This document shows, in pieces, positions 16,871 through 27,802 of a DNA stretch of 40,155 nucleotides (positions are counted from its first letter, which is position 1; each line of letters opens with the position of its first letter). Source of the DNA: Bryobacteraceae bacterium CoA2 C42 (lineage in GTDB: Bacteria; Acidobacteriota; Terriglobia; Bryobacterales; Bryobacteraceae); the NCBI GenBank assembly GCA_019931245.1, contig JAINDL010000169.1, positions 1-40,155 on the forward strand, read 5' to 3'. The position numbers were made by a program, and so were the translations under genes. The notes beneath the pieces are model-generated. The model did no database searches. It saw only the letters and a list, made by a program, of their open reading frames with translations, and had not been told where the DNA came from.

Positions 16871-17863
16871 ATGGTCACTCCCGAGAGAATCTTCCAAATC
16901 ATGAACGCCCACGTGGCCACCCAAGCCCTCCGCGGCGGCCTCGAATTGGGCCTGTTTACCGCCATCGCCGCCGGCCACACCACCCTGCCGGCCCTCGCGG
17001 CCCGCATCGGCGCCAGCGAGCGGGGCACCCGCATCCTGGCCGACTACCTCTCCGTCGCCGGCCTCTTAGCCAAGCACGACAATCACTATAGCCTCGCCCC
17101 CGACGCCGCGCTCTTCCTCGACGCGAACTCCCCGGCCTACATGGGCCTCGCCTCCAAATTCCTCAACCACCCCGTTCTCCTCCAAGCCGCCAGCGACATC
17201 GCCGAAGTCGTCCGCACCGGCACAAGCATTCTCGGCGGAGCCGGCACCATCGAAGACGAAAACCCCGTCTGGGAGGACTTCGCCCGCGGCATGGTTCCCA
17301 TGATGACCCCGCCCGCCCAGTTCCTCGCCGAACTCGCCGGCCCCGGGCCCCTCCGCGTTCTCGATCTCGCCGCCGGCCATGGCATCTTCGGCATCCACAT
17401 CGCAGCCAGGAATCCCGCCGCGCACATTACGGCCCTCGACTGGCCCGCCGTTCTCGCCGTTGCCGCCGAAAACGCCAATCGCTTCGGCGTCGCCGACCGC
17501 TGGACGCCCCTGCCCGGCAGCGCCCTCGCCGTCGATTACGGCGAAGGTTACGACCTCGTCCTGCTCACCAACTTCCTCCACCACTTCGACCAAGCCGCCT
17601 GCATCAACATCCTCCGCCGCGTCCACGCCTCGCTCAAACCCGGCGGCCGGGTCCTCACCCTGGAATTCATCCCCAACCCCGACCGCGTCACGCCGCCCAG
17701 CTCCGCCGCCTTCGCCATGACCATGCTCATCACCACCCCCTCCGGCGACGCCTACACCCTCACACAACTGCAAAGCATGTTCGCCGCCGCCGGCTTCGCC
17801 TCCACCGAACAGGTACCCACCGGCCCCATGCCGCAACAGGTACTGCTTAGCGTCCGGCATTAA
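16871..17863 (+). CDS. Second SAM-dependent O-methyltransferase
   Basis: 330 residues, same overall plan as its upstream neighbour: N-terminal winged helix (LELGLFTAIAAG, near 24-35; LAARIGASERGTRIL) and a SAM-binding domain with VLDLAAGHGIFG near 163-174. Where the neighbour has HDWND, this one has LHHFD near 235-239, so the two differ at the presumed catalytic motif and probably act on different positions or substrates. The pair looks like an old duplication rather than a recent one. The gap to the next gene is 20 bases. Confidence 0.88.
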   Translation: MVTPERIFQIMNAHVATQALRGGLELGLFTAIAAGHTTLPALAARIGASERGTRILADYLSVAGLLAKHDNHYSLAPDAALFLDANSPAYMGLASKFLNHPVLLQAASDIAEVVRTGTSILGGAGTIEDENPVWEDFARGMVPMMTPPAQFLAELAGPGPLRVLDLAAGHGIFGIHIAARNPAAHITALDWPAVLAVAAENANRFGVADRWTPLPGSALAVDYGEGYDLVLLTNFLHHFDQAACINILRRVHASLKPGGRVLTLEFIPNPDRVTPPSSAAFAMTMLITTPSGDAYTLTQLQSMFAAAGFASTEQVPTGPMPQQVLLSVRH

Positions 17864-17883
17864 AAAGCAATAAGATAAGGGCA

Positions 17884-19815
17884 GTGCTACGCCGTTCCCT
17901 TCTCCTTTGCGTCGCTCTGCCGCTGCTCCTGAGCCAGAAAAAACTCAGCGCGCCCGGCGAAGCCTACTTCCCCGCTAAAGTCATGCCGGCCCTCGAAAAA
18001 GCCGGCTGTCAAAACTGCCACGGCTCGAACGGCGTAGCCGCCGGCACCCGCTTCCGCCTCCCCGAAGAAGGCGCCAGCGCTGAAGAGCTCCAGCTCTTCG
18101 GCAAATCGCTCCACGTCCTCATCGACCGCGCCGACCTGTCAAAATCCCTCCTCCTCAATAAACCCACCCGCCGCGTCCCCCACGGCGGCGGCCTCAAAAT
18201 CACCCCCGGCTCACCCGAAGAGGCCACCCTCCGCTCCTGGATCGACTACCTCGCCACCAACACCAAACCCGATGACCGCTTCCTCCTCGGTCAGCGCAAG
18301 TTCGAAGCCCGCCCCGTCCTCCGGCGCCTCACCCACGCCCAGTACAACAACACCGTCCGCGACCTCCTCGGCGACGATAGCCGCGTCGCCGACCAGTTCC
18401 CCGCCGAAGACTTCGTCGGCGGCTATCGCAACCAGTTCCAGTCCCAGTCCATCTCCCCCCTCCTCGCTGAAGCCTACAGCGCCGCCGCCGAAAAACTCGC
18501 CCGCTCGGCCTTCCGCGGCGGCGATACCCACGGCCTCATCCCCTGCAAAACCCGCGACGCCGCCTGCCGCCAGAAGTTCCTCCGCTCCTTCGGCGCCAAG
18601 GCCTTCCGTCGCCCCCTGCTCGACACCGAAGTCGCCCGCTACGAAAAACTTTTCCTCACGCAGAAAGACTTCCTCGCCGGCGCCCAGCTAACCCTCGAGG
18701 CCATGCTCCAGTCCCCGGCCTTCCTGATGCGCACCGAAAACGGCGCCGAACCCGCCTGGCGCCCCTACGAAACCGCCAGCCGCCTCTCCTACGCCCTGCT
18801 CAACACCATGCCCGACGCCGAACTCCTCCGCGCCGCCGCCCAGGGCGAACTCAACTCCCGCCAGGCCGTCGAACAGCACGCCCGCCGCCTCCTCGCCGAC
18901 CCCCGCGCCAAAATCACCCTCGATGAGTTTGTCGCCGAATGGCTTCGTTTCGACCAACTCCTCGACGCCGTCAAAGAACGCGCCCAGTTCCCCATGTACT
19001 CGGCCGAACTCACCGTCGCCATGACCGAAGAGACCCGCCGCATGGTCGCCGATCTCGTCTGGCGCGACCAGGACTTCATGCAGCTCTTCGCCGCCGAACA
19101 CAGCTTCGTCAACACCGCCCTCGCCCAGCTCTACAAACTCCCCGCCCCCGCCAAAGAGTACGACCGCGTCCCCCTGCCGCCCGAAACCGGCCGCGGCGGC
19201 ATCCTCGGCCACGCCATGTTCCTGGCCGCTACTTCGAAGCCCGCCGACACCAGCGCCACCCAGCGCGGCCTCTTCGTCCGCGAACACTTCCTCTGCCAGG
19301 AGGTCCCCCAGCCCCCGCCCGGCGTCAACGCCAACCTGCCCAACCTCGACAAAGGCAAGCCCATGACCAATCGCGAACGCCTGGCCATGCATCTCAACAA
19401 CGAAAGCTGCGCCAGCTGCCACACCCTCGTCGACCCCATCGGCCTCGCCCTCGAAAAATACGACGCCATCGGCCAGTTCCGCAACAAGCAGAAGCTCACC
19501 TTCCGCCCGGCGCGCAGAGAAGATGGCGACGTCGTCAACGTCGAACTCGACATCGATACCAACGGCTACGTCGCCGGTATTCCCAACTCCCGCTTCACCA
19601 CCCCCCGCGAGCTTGGTAAAATTCTATCGGCTGCTCCGCAGTGCCAGCAGTGCGTGGCCAAGCAGCTGTTCCGCTACTATACGGGCCGCCATGAAAACGC
19701 CCGCGATGCCGTTGTCATCGATCGGGCCTTCGCCGATTTCCGCAGCTCCGGGTACCACTTCCGGGAGCTGATGGTCAGCTTATTGAAGTGGAGCGTCTTC
19801 CCCCCGGAGTCCTAA
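17884..19815 (+). CDS. DUF1592-family exported cytochrome-like protein
   Basis: 643 residues starting at GTG, with signal peptide [13 protein letters not shown]. Domains in order: an N-terminal cytochrome-c-like region with CQNCH at 42-46, DUF1587 ([19 protein letters not shown], near 150), DUF1595 ([11 protein letters not shown]), DUF1592 ([14 protein letters not shown] to EWLRFDQL), DUF1588 ([12 protein letters not shown], then CASCH at 509-513) and DUF1585 at the C-terminus. This set is typical of Planctomycetes and Solibacter-type Acidobacteria, where it is nearly always followed by a DUF1552 gene, as here after four bases. Two CxxCH motifs suggest periplasmic haem attachment; the reaction is unknown. 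TAAGAT at 17871-17876 could be an internal -10. Confidence 0.9.
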   Translation: MLRRSLLLCVALPLLLSQKKLSAPGEAYFPAKVMPALEKAGCQNCHGSNGVAAGTRFRLPEEGASAEELQLFGKSLHVLIDRADLSKSLLLNKPTRRVPHGGGLKITPGSPEEATLRSWIDYLATNTKPDDRFLLGQRKFEARPVLRRLTHAQYNNTVRDLLGDDSRVADQFPAEDFVGGYRNQFQSQSISPLLAEAYSAAAEKLARSAFRGGDTHGLIPCKTRDAACRQKFLRSFGAKAFRRPLLDTEVARYEKLFLTQKDFLAGAQLTLEAMLQSPAFLMRTENGAEPAWRPYETASRLSYALLNTMPDAELLRAAAQGELNSRQAVEQHARRLLADPRAKITLDEFVAEWLRFDQLLDAVKERAQFPMYSAELTVAMTEETRRMVADLVWRDQDFMQLFAAEHSFVNTALAQLYKLPAPAKEYDRVPLPPETGRGGILGHAMFLAATSKPADTSATQRGLFVREHFLCQEVPQPPPGVNANLPNLDKGKPMTNRERLAMHLNNESCASCHTLVDPIGLALEKYDAIGQFRNKQKLTFRPARREDGDVVNVELDIDTNGYVAGIPNSRFTTPRELGKILSAAPQCQQCVAKQLFRYYTGRHENARDAVVIDRAFADFRSSGYHFRELMVSLLKWSVFPPES

Positions 19816-19819
19816 ACCC

Positions 19820-21132
<1,313 letters not shown>

Positions 21133-21136
<4 letters not shown>

Positions 21137-22437
21137 ACCGGCGCCGCCTCCTCGCCGGACTCACCGCCGCCGCGCTCGGCGCCCAACCCAAACGCCCCAA
21201 CATCCTCCTCATCCTGGCCGACGACCTCGGCTACGAATGCCTGAGCTGCTACGGCAGCCAAACCTACAAAACGCCCCACCTCGACAGCCTCGCCGCCGAA
21301 GGCATGCTCTTCCGCTACGCCTTCGCGCAGCCCCTCTGCACCCCCACCCGGATGCAGCTCATGACCGGCAAGTACAACTTCCGCAACTGGCAGGCCTTCG
21401 GCATCATGGACCCGAAAGAGCGCACCTTCGGCCATCTGTTCCGCGAAAACGGCTACCGCACCGCCATCGCCGGCAAGTGGCAGTTCTGGAGCTACAACCC
21501 GCCCGACTTTGAACCCCAGTGGCGCGGCAAGGGCCAGCGCATTGAAGACGCGGGCTTCGATGAATACGCCGTCTGGCACGCCGGCCACACCGAAGACAAA
21601 GGCTCCCGCTACGGTAACCCCACCGTCTACACGAGCGGCGCACTTCAAAAAAACCTTACCGGCCAGTACGGCGACGACCTCTTCGCCGACTTCATCCAGA
21701 AGTTCGCCAAAAAGCCCGACCCCAAGCCCTGGTTCGTCTACTGGCCCCTCGCCCTCACCCACGATCCCTTCGTCCCCACTCCTGACACGCCGGAGTTCCA
21801 GGGCCCCAACCGTCTTAAGCCCGACAATCGCTTCTTCAAAGACATGGTCGAGTACATGGACAAAGTCGTCGGCCGCGTCGTCGCCCAACTGCCCCCCGAT
21901 ACCCTCATCCTCTTCTTCAGCGACAACGGCACCCACCAAAGCATCACCAGCCAGCTCAACGGCCAGCCCTTCCCCGGCGGCAAAGGCCTCACCACCGAAG
22001 CCGGCACCCGCGTCCCCCTCCTCGTCCGCTGGAAGGGCGTCACCCCGCCCGGCAAAACCAGCGACGACCTCATCGACTCCTGCGACTTCCTCCCCACCCT
22101 CTGCGCCGCCGCCGGCATCTCCCCGCGCAGCATGGGCCCCCTCGATGGTGTCAGCTTCCTGCCCCAGCTCCAGGGCCGCCCCGGCCGGCCCCGCCCCTGG
22201 ATCTACTCCTGGTACGACCCCCGTCCTGGCGCCGATAAAAAAAACTGGACCCGCACCCAACGCTGCGTCTTCGATCACCAGTGGAAGCTCTACGACGACG
22301 GCCGCCTCTACCACTGGGCCCGTGACCCCCGCGAAACCACCCCGGTGGAGAACCCCGCCGTCCGCGCCCGCCTCCAGGCCGTCCTCACCCGCCTCGCCCG
22401 CCAGGGCGGCAGCCGCGAAATCCCCCCCAAAAAATAG
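21133..22437 (+). CDS. Exported arylsulfatase-family sulfatase
   Basis: 434 residues with a twin-arginine-like N-terminus (NRRRLLAGL). Core sulfatase motifs: [12 protein letters not shown] (metal-binding D30-D31), [12 protein letters not shown] at 69-80, where the cysteine is the one converted to formylglycine, GKWQFW, and FFSDNGTH near 264 (metal-binding D-N). CxPxR with Cys calls for a formylglycine-generating enzyme elsewhere in the genome. Likely substrates are sulfated polysaccharides or aryl sulfates. It is joined to the DUF1552 gene by ATGA, so the four downstream genes of this run are probably one transcript. Confidence 0.92.
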
Positions 22438-22453
22438 ATGTATCATCCAAAGC

Positions 22454-23845
22454 GTGAAACCCGCGCTGCTCCTGCTGCTCCTCGACCCGCTCCTCTCGGC
22501 TGACTGGCTGCGCTTCCGCGGCCCCCAGGGCGCCGGCATCAACGACGCCCAGCCCCTGCCCCGCGAAATCGCGCCCGGCAAAAACGTCGTCTGGAAAACC
22601 GCCATCCCGCGCGGCAAGTCCTCCCCCGTCGTCACCGCCACCCGTATCTTCCTCACCGGCCACGAAAACGGCAAGCTGCTCACCTTCGCGCTCCACCGCC
22701 GCACCGGCGCCCTCCTCTGGCGCCGCGAAGCCCCCGCCAATCTCGACGAGAAGCGCCACACCCTCAACGACCCCGCCTCCCCCAGCCCCGTCTCCGATGG
22801 CGAGAACGTCTACGTCTTCTTCGCCGGCTACGGCCTGCTCTCCTACACCGCCGATGGCGACGAACGCTGGCGCCACCCCCTCGGCCCCTTCACCAACTTC
22901 CACGGCATGGGCGCCTCCCCCGTCCTCGCCGACGGCAAGCTCTACATGCTCTGTGACCAGGACCAGGGCTCCTTCCTCCTCGCCGTCGACCAACGCACCG
23001 GTCGCCCGCTCTGGAAAGCCGACCGCCCCGACCATGTCCACAGCTTCTCCACGCCCCTCGCCCTTGGCCGCGAACTCCTCGTCCCTGGCTCCTACCAACT
23101 CGACAGCTACGACCTCGCCACCGGCCAACCCCTCTGGAAGGTCCGCGGTCTCACCTATCAGGTCAAGTCCGTCCCCGTCGTCGCCGATGGTGTCCTCTAC
23201 TTCAACGGTTGGGCCCCGGGCGGGGAAGCCAGCGAGCGGCTGGAACTCCCCGCCTTCCCCGCCATGCTCGAGCGCTTCGACGCGAACAAAGACGGCAAGC
23301 TCGCCAAGGACGAGGTCCCGGCCAATTGGCACCCCGCCAACTGGACCATGCAGGACCTCAACAAAGACGGCCTGCTCGACCAGCGCGACTGGCAGTACTA
23401 CACCATGCGCCGCACCTCCTCAAACGCCACCCTCGCCATCCGCCTCGGCGGCTCCGGCGATGTCACCTCTACCCACGTCCTCTGGCGCTACGACAAGTCG
23501 CTGCCCGATGTGCCGGCCGTGCTGCTCTACCGCGGCGCGCTCTATCTCCTCCGCAACGGTGGCATCCTCCAGACCCTCGACCCCGCCACCGGCAAGCTCC
23601 TCAAATCCGGCCGCCTGCCCAACGCCCTCGACGAATACTACGCCTCCCCCGTCGCCGGCGACGGCAAGGTCTACTGCATCAGCCGCCACGGCAACGTCAC
23701 CGTCCTTGAAGCTGGAGCCCAATGGGGCATTGCCGCCTCCTCCAGCCTCGACGAAGAGGTTTTCGCCACCCCCGCCCTCGACGGCGGCCATCTCTGGGTC
23801 CGCACCGCCACGCAACTCTACGACTTCGCCGCCCCGCGGCCCTAA
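22454..23845 (+). CDS. PQQ-like beta-propeller protein with EF-hand loops
   Basis: 463 residues from GTG 22454, with signal peptide KPALLLLLLDPLLSA followed by WLRFRGPQGAGI, the usual opening of exported PQQ-like propellers. Repeats with ALHRRTGALLWR, AVDQRTGRPLWK and LDPATGKLLK are typical blade turns. Between blades, near residues 275-312, are two EF-hand-type calcium loops: DANKDGKLAKDE and DLNKDGLLDQRD. No PQQ-binding catalytic residues can be assigned, so it may be a scaffold or binding protein rather than a dehydrogenase. The open frame extends far upstream inside the sulfatase, but the signal peptide fixes the start. TATCAT at 22441-22446 lies seven bases before GTG. The stop is interlocked with the convergent LRR gene (CTAA). 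Confidence 0.87.
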   Translation: MKPALLLLLLDPLLSADWLRFRGPQGAGINDAQPLPREIAPGKNVVWKTAIPRGKSSPVVTATRIFLTGHENGKLLTFALHRRTGALLWRREAPANLDEKRHTLNDPASPSPVSDGENVYVFFAGYGLLSYTADGDERWRHPLGPFTNFHGMGASPVLADGKLYMLCDQDQGSFLLAVDQRTGRPLWKADRPDHVHSFSTPLALGRELLVPGSYQLDSYDLATGQPLWKVRGLTYQVKSVPVVADGVLYFNGWAPGGEASERLELPAFPAMLERFDANKDGKLAKDEVPANWHPANWTMQDLNKDGLLDQRDWQYYTMRRTSSNATLAIRLGGSGDVTSTHVLWRYDKSLPDVPAVLLYRGALYLLRNGGILQTLDPATGKLLKSGRLPNALDEYYASPVAGDGKVYCISRHGNVTVLEAGAQWGIAASSSLDEEVFATPALDGGHLWVRTATQLYDFAAPRP

Positions 23846-24660
23846 CGCCGCACCATCTCAATCTGACCCGATTCCACCCGCGCATTCGGCAGCGCCGCCT
23901 TCAGCCGCGCCACCCCCGTCTCCGTCAGCAGCGTGTTCACCACGTTCAACTGCTTCAGCTTCCGCAGGCCAAAAATCCGGTCTATTCCCGCATCAGTAAT
24001 CTTCGCATTCCGCAGGTTCAGCACCTCCAGCTCCGTCATCGTGCCCAGCACCTCCAGGCCCCGGTCGGTGATCGTCACCTGCCACAAGCCGGAGTCGGTC
24101 CGCTGCAGCCCGCCCAGGTCGAGCTCCCGCAGCGTCGGAATCAGCTTCAACGGGCTCAGCCCCACGTCCGTCATCTTGTTCCCGCCATAGGCCACATGCC
24201 GCAACTTCGGCATCGTCGCCAGCAGTTCTACGCCGTTATCGGTAAACAACGCAAACCCCACGTCAATCGACTCGAGCCCCGCGTGCCCCGCCAGGTGCGC
24301 CACGCCCGTGTCGGTCACCTTCGTCCCGCGCATGTTCAGCGTCTGCAGCTTCGGCCACAGCTTCATCACCGCGCACGCCCCGTCGCCCACCAACTCGGCG
24401 TAGTACAGGTTCACCGCCGTCACGTTCCGCAGCTTCTTTAAATGCACAAAACCCAGGTCCGTCACCCGCGTATGGGAAAGATCCAGCGTCCGCAGCTCCG
24501 TAAACGTCCCCACGCGCTGCAGGTCGGAATCGTTCACCCACGTCCGGCTCAGGTCCAGCGCCACAATGCGCCCCTGCGCATCGGCCGTCGCCGTGCCGCC
24601 CACCTCCTTCACCCAATCCATCGGACCCACTACGGCCAGCAGCAACATCGCCGCGAACAT
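23842..24660 (-). CDS. Leucine-rich-repeat protein, small
   Basis: 272 residues. A hydrophobic N-terminus (MFAAMLLLAVVG) could be a signal or anchor. It is followed by a module MDWVKEVGGTATADAQG and then about eight leucine-rich repeats of the bacterial type with the TDxGxxxL pattern, for example RTLDLSHTRVTDLGFVHL and VLNLRNAKITDAGIDRI. Such solenoids bind proteins. The start overlaps the stop of the larger LRR gene as TGATG, with GGAGG eight bases upstream inside that gene. It shares the N-terminal module with both halves of the larger protein and is probably a split or duplicated third unit. Last gene of a five-gene minus-strand run. Confidence 0.85.
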   Translation of the reverse strand: MFAAMLLLAVVGPMDWVKEVGGTATADAQGRIVALDLSRTWVNDSDLQRVGTFTELRTLDLSHTRVTDLGFVHLKKLRNVTAVNLYYAELVGDGACAVMKLWPKLQTLNMRGTKVTDTGVAHLAGHAGLESIDVGFALFTDNGVELLATMPKLRHVAYGGNKMTDVGLSPLKLIPTLRELDLGGLQRTDSGLWQVTITDRGLEVLGTMTELEVLNLRNAKITDAGIDRIFGLRKLKQLNVVNTLLTETGVARLKAALPNARVESGQIEMVRR

Positions 24661-26621
24661 CAGCTTTTCCTCCGGATCGGAATCGACGACTCCCGGTCAA
24701 ACAGAACATGCAGCCCCGGCCGCGCGGCCTTCAGCTTGTTGTAAGCCGCCTCGGTGATCAGCGTATGGTAAATGCCCAGGCTGCGCAGCTTCTCCATCTT
24801 CCCGAGCGTCTCCACGGCCCCGTCCGTCAGGTTCGCCGTATCGAGCAGCAGCTCTTCGAGCTCCGGCAGTTGCAGCGCCTTCAGGCCGGCGTCCGACAGC
24901 CCCGTATAATCCAGGTTCAGCCGCCGCAGCTTGCTGAACTGGTTCAGGTGCGGCACCGCCGCATCGTCCAGACGTGACCGCACCGATTCAAACACCCGCA
25001 GATTCGTCAGCCCTTTCAACTCCGCCAAACCCTTGTTCGTATGCCGGCAGTAGCTCAGGTAAAGCTCCTCGAGCGTGGTCATCTTGCCGATGTGCACCAG
25101 CGCCTCATCGCCCAGGTCGTTCGAGACGATGTCGAGCTTCCGCAGCGGCAGCGCGCTCAACGCCCGCAGGCCGACCTCGGTGATATCCGTGTAGGCCAGC
25201 CGCAGCGCCCGCAAAGTCGGCATCCCGGCCAGCGCCGCCGCGCTGCGGTCATCAAACGTCGTGTTGGCAATCTCCAACTCCTCAATCGGCAGCGCCGCCG
25301 GCAGCATCCCCCGGCTCAGCGTATGGTTCAGCGTCAGCCGCTGCAGCTTGCCCAGACCGCTCAACTGCGCCAGACCCGCATCGGAAACCATCGTGTTCGT
25401 CAGGTCCAGATCCTCGAGCGTCTTCAGCTTGCCGACCTGCGCCATGCCCCCGTCGCCAATCTCCGTCGTATCGAGCCGCAGCTTCCGCAGCGCCGTGAGC
25501 CCGGCCAGATACGCCAGCTGCGCATCGGACACCGGCGTCCGCGAAAGGTCGATCGACCGGATCTTGCCCGCCTCGAGCGAACTCCGCCCGCCCAGCCGTT
25601 CAATCCATCCGGCAATCGCGGTGTCGGTCAGCGCCGCCGGCTTGGCCGTCCGCAGCGCCGGGTCCGCCGCCTGCGGCGCCGCGTCCTGAAACTCCACGCG
25701 CACCCGCGGGTTCACCGCCAGCAGATCGTCCACGCCCCCTCGCGTCACCCGCGTGTAGCGCAGGTCGAGCGACGTCAGATTCTTGAGGCCCCGCAGCTTG
25801 CTCAGCCCCGCGTTGGTAATCTGCGTCCGGTACAGGTTCAGCTCGGTCAGCTCCTGCAGCGGCGCCAGCGCCGCCACCCCTTCGTCCGTCAGCGCCGCGC
25901 CCAGAATGTTCAGCCGCTTCAGCTTCGCAAGGCCCCGCAGCGCGCCGATTCCCCGGTCCGTCAGCCGCAGCCCGAACAGGTCGAGCGTCTCGAGCTCCTG
26001 CAAACCGGCCAGCTGCTGCAAGCCCTCGTCGGTCACGAACGTATCGCGCAGGCTCAGATAGCGAAGTTTCTTCATGCCGGCAATCTGCTTCATGCCCTCG
26101 TCGTTCATCCGCGTGTTGTTCAGGTCCAGCCGCTCCAGGTTCACAAACGGTTCCAGCCCCGCGCCCCGTATGTTCGCCATCGCCACTCGCATTTCGCGAA
26201 TCTGCGTCAGGTTGGCGAACTCCTTCAGCCCCTTGTCCTGCACGTTGATGTGTTCGAGAAAATGCAGCGACAGCCCGAAGCGCTCGAGCTTGGTCAGCGT
26301 CTTCAGCGCGGCCAGCTCTTTGTTGGCGTCCAGGGTCGAACCCGCTCCCGGGTTAAAAATCGTGCCCGGCAGAATCAACTCCCGCAGCTCCGTGCAGCCC
26401 GTCAGCAGCTTCAGATCCCGGTGGTCGACAATGGTCCCGGCCAGGTCCACGCCCTCGAGGCGCAGCGCCCCCGCCGGCAGCTTCTCCGCCGCGGTGAGCC
26501 AGGCCGAATCCGCCATCCGCACCCGCCCGCCAAACCGCAGCGCCCACTCCGCCGTCGCGCGGTCATCGCTCTGCGCCCACACCGCCCCGGCGCCCCACAG
26601 AAGAAAGGTTAAAATTCGCAC
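24660..26621 (-). CDS. Large leucine-rich-repeat protein, two solenoids
   Basis: 653 residues from GTG 26621, preceded by AGGA at suitable spacing. A signal peptide (RILTFLLWGAGAVWAQ) indicates export. Two LRR blocks follow, each opened by a similar module: ATAEWALRFGGRVRM near residues 23-37 and AIAGWIERLGGRSSL about 320 residues later. The joint is an Ala/Pro-rich linker (AAPQAADPALRTAKPAA). Repeats have the TDEGxxxLxxLxxL pattern of bacterial LRR proteins. A protein-binding role outside the cytoplasm is inferred. It is coupled by TGATG to the small LRR gene and follows the glycosyltransferase by 26 bases. Confidence 0.87.
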   Translation of the reverse strand: MRILTFLLWGAGAVWAQSDDRATAEWALRFGGRVRMADSAWLTAAEKLPAGALRLEGVDLAGTIVDHRDLKLLTGCTELRELILPGTIFNPGAGSTLDANKELAALKTLTKLERFGLSLHFLEHINVQDKGLKEFANLTQIREMRVAMANIRGAGLEPFVNLERLDLNNTRMNDEGMKQIAGMKKLRYLSLRDTFVTDEGLQQLAGLQELETLDLFGLRLTDRGIGALRGLAKLKRLNILGAALTDEGVAALAPLQELTELNLYRTQITNAGLSKLRGLKNLTSLDLRYTRVTRGGVDDLLAVNPRVRVEFQDAAPQAADPALRTAKPAALTDTAIAGWIERLGGRSSLEAGKIRSIDLSRTPVSDAQLAYLAGLTALRKLRLDTTEIGDGGMAQVGKLKTLEDLDLTNTMVSDAGLAQLSGLGKLQRLTLNHTLSRGMLPAALPIEELEIANTTFDDRSAAALAGMPTLRALRLAYTDITEVGLRALSALPLRKLDIVSNDLGDEALVHIGKMTTLEELYLSYCRHTNKGLAELKGLTNLRVFESVRSRLDDAAVPHLNQFSKLRRLNLDYTGLSDAGLKALQLPELEELLLDTANLTDGAVETLGKMEKLRSLGIYHTLITEAAYNKLKAARPGLHVLFDRESSIPIRRKS

Positions 26622-26647
26622 AGCTTTTCCTGCTGGTATTGTAAGCC

Positions 26648-27802
26648 TTACGCCCCACCCAGCAGCAGCGCCCGCAGCCGCTCCGCCGTCGCGCTAAACG
26701 GATGCGCCCGCGCATACGCCTGCGCCGCCCGGCCCATCTCCCGCAGCCGCGCCCGGTCCCGCGTCAACTCCTGCAGCGCCGGCAGAAAACCATCCGCCGA
26801 CGCCATCCGGCCGAACTCGGCCCGCATCACGCCCCGCGCCCCGGCGTGGTCCAGCGTCAACGCCGGCAGCCCCGCCGCAAACGCCTCCATCAACGTCAGC
26901 CCGTAGGATTCGTGGCTCGACGGAAACACGTACAGGTCCGCTTCGGCAAACTGATCGGCCTTGGCCTGCCCGGTGACATGGCCCGGAAACTCCACCTCCA
27001 CCTGCTGCAGTTGGTCCGCCAGCGCCTTCAGCTTCTCAAAGTAAGCCTGGCCCCGCATAAACGCCGGCTGCCCGCAGATCCGCAGCCGCATCGAAGGCAG
27101 CAGGCCCTGCTGCTCCCAAGCCAGCAGCGCCTCGAGCAGCACGTGCTGGTTCTTCTCGGGCGAAATCCGGCTCAGCGTCAGCAGCGTCAACTTCTTCTCC
27201 GCCGGCCGCCGCGCGCTGGTGTACACCGTCGAAGGCGTGCCCCACGGCAGCACCTCCACCCGCACCTGCGGCCCGTAGCAGCGATGGATCACCTCGCGCA
27301 TCGCCGGCGACGGCACAAGGCACGCTGTGGCATGCCGCACGCAGTCCCGCTGCTTTTGAAACACCAGCTGCAGCACGTCCGGGCAAAACCGCTCCCACCG
27401 CTCATGCCAACGCACCAGCCGCTCCGGAGCCACCCACCCCCGCCCGTAAATCGCGGCCACATACGCCACCACGTCCACATGAAAAATCACGAACACCCGG
27501 TAGCCCGCCGCGGCCAACCGCGCAAAGTCCGGCCCCTCGGAAATGTCGTTCACCAGCACGACGCAATCCTTGGCTTCGTTTCGCAAAATAGCCGCCGTCG
27601 ATTCGGCTTCAAACCGGCGGCAGAACGCGGCATACTCCCACTCCGAGAAGCTCACCAGCTCCCGGCCCGTCACCGCCGACGGGACAATCGGCGCAACGTC
27701 CGGCCATGCCCTCCGCAGCATTTCAAACACCGCCGCACCGCCGCCCAGCGGTACCCGCTCCGCCGCAAACCCTCCGTGCGCCGCCGTATAGAGGATCTTC
27801 AC
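26648..27802 (-). CDS. Glycosyltransferase, GT4 family
   Basis: About 384 residues with the GT-B fold. The N-terminal domain opens KILYTAAHGGFAAE; the C-terminal domain has LSRISPEKNQHVLLEAL and SHESYGLTLMEAFAAGLP, the E-x7-E signature of retaining GT4 enzymes. It would transfer a sugar from a nucleotide donor to an unknown acceptor. The start is set at GTG 27802, which overlaps the stop of the cupin gene as GTGA; the open frame continues 60 bases upstream inside that gene. A glycosyltransferase directly after an aromatic-ring-type dioxygenase and an SDR is not a usual trio. Confidence 0.86.
   Translation of the reverse strand: MKILYTAAHGGFAAERVPLGGGAAVFEMLRRAWPDVAPIVPSAVTGRELVSFSEWEYAAFCRRFEAESTAAILRNEAKDCVVLVNDISEGPDFARLAAAGYRVFVIFHVDVVAYVAAIYGRGWVAPERLVRWHERWERFCPDVLQLVFQKQRDCVRHATACLVPSPAMREVIHRCYGPQVRVEVLPWGTPSTVYTSARRPAEKKLTLLTLSRISPEKNQHVLLEALLAWEQQGLLPSMRLRICGQPAFMRGQAYFEKLKALADQLQQVEVEFPGHVTGQAKADQFAEADLYVFPSSHESYGLTLMEAFAAGLPALTLDHAGARGVMRAEFGRMASADGFLPALQELTRDRARLREMGRAAQAYARAHPFSATAERLRALLLGGA

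Noticed and set aside
21509-22453. Upstream extension of the beta-propeller open frame
   Set aside because: It overlaps the sulfatase gene and encodes Ser/Pro/Ala-rich shadow sequence; a signal peptide and family start begin at GTG 22454.
23842-26621. Repetitive DNA that might be taken for a CRISPR or tandem array
   Set aside because: The periodicity comes from coding leucine-rich repeats of about 24 residues; there are no identical repeats with unique spacers.
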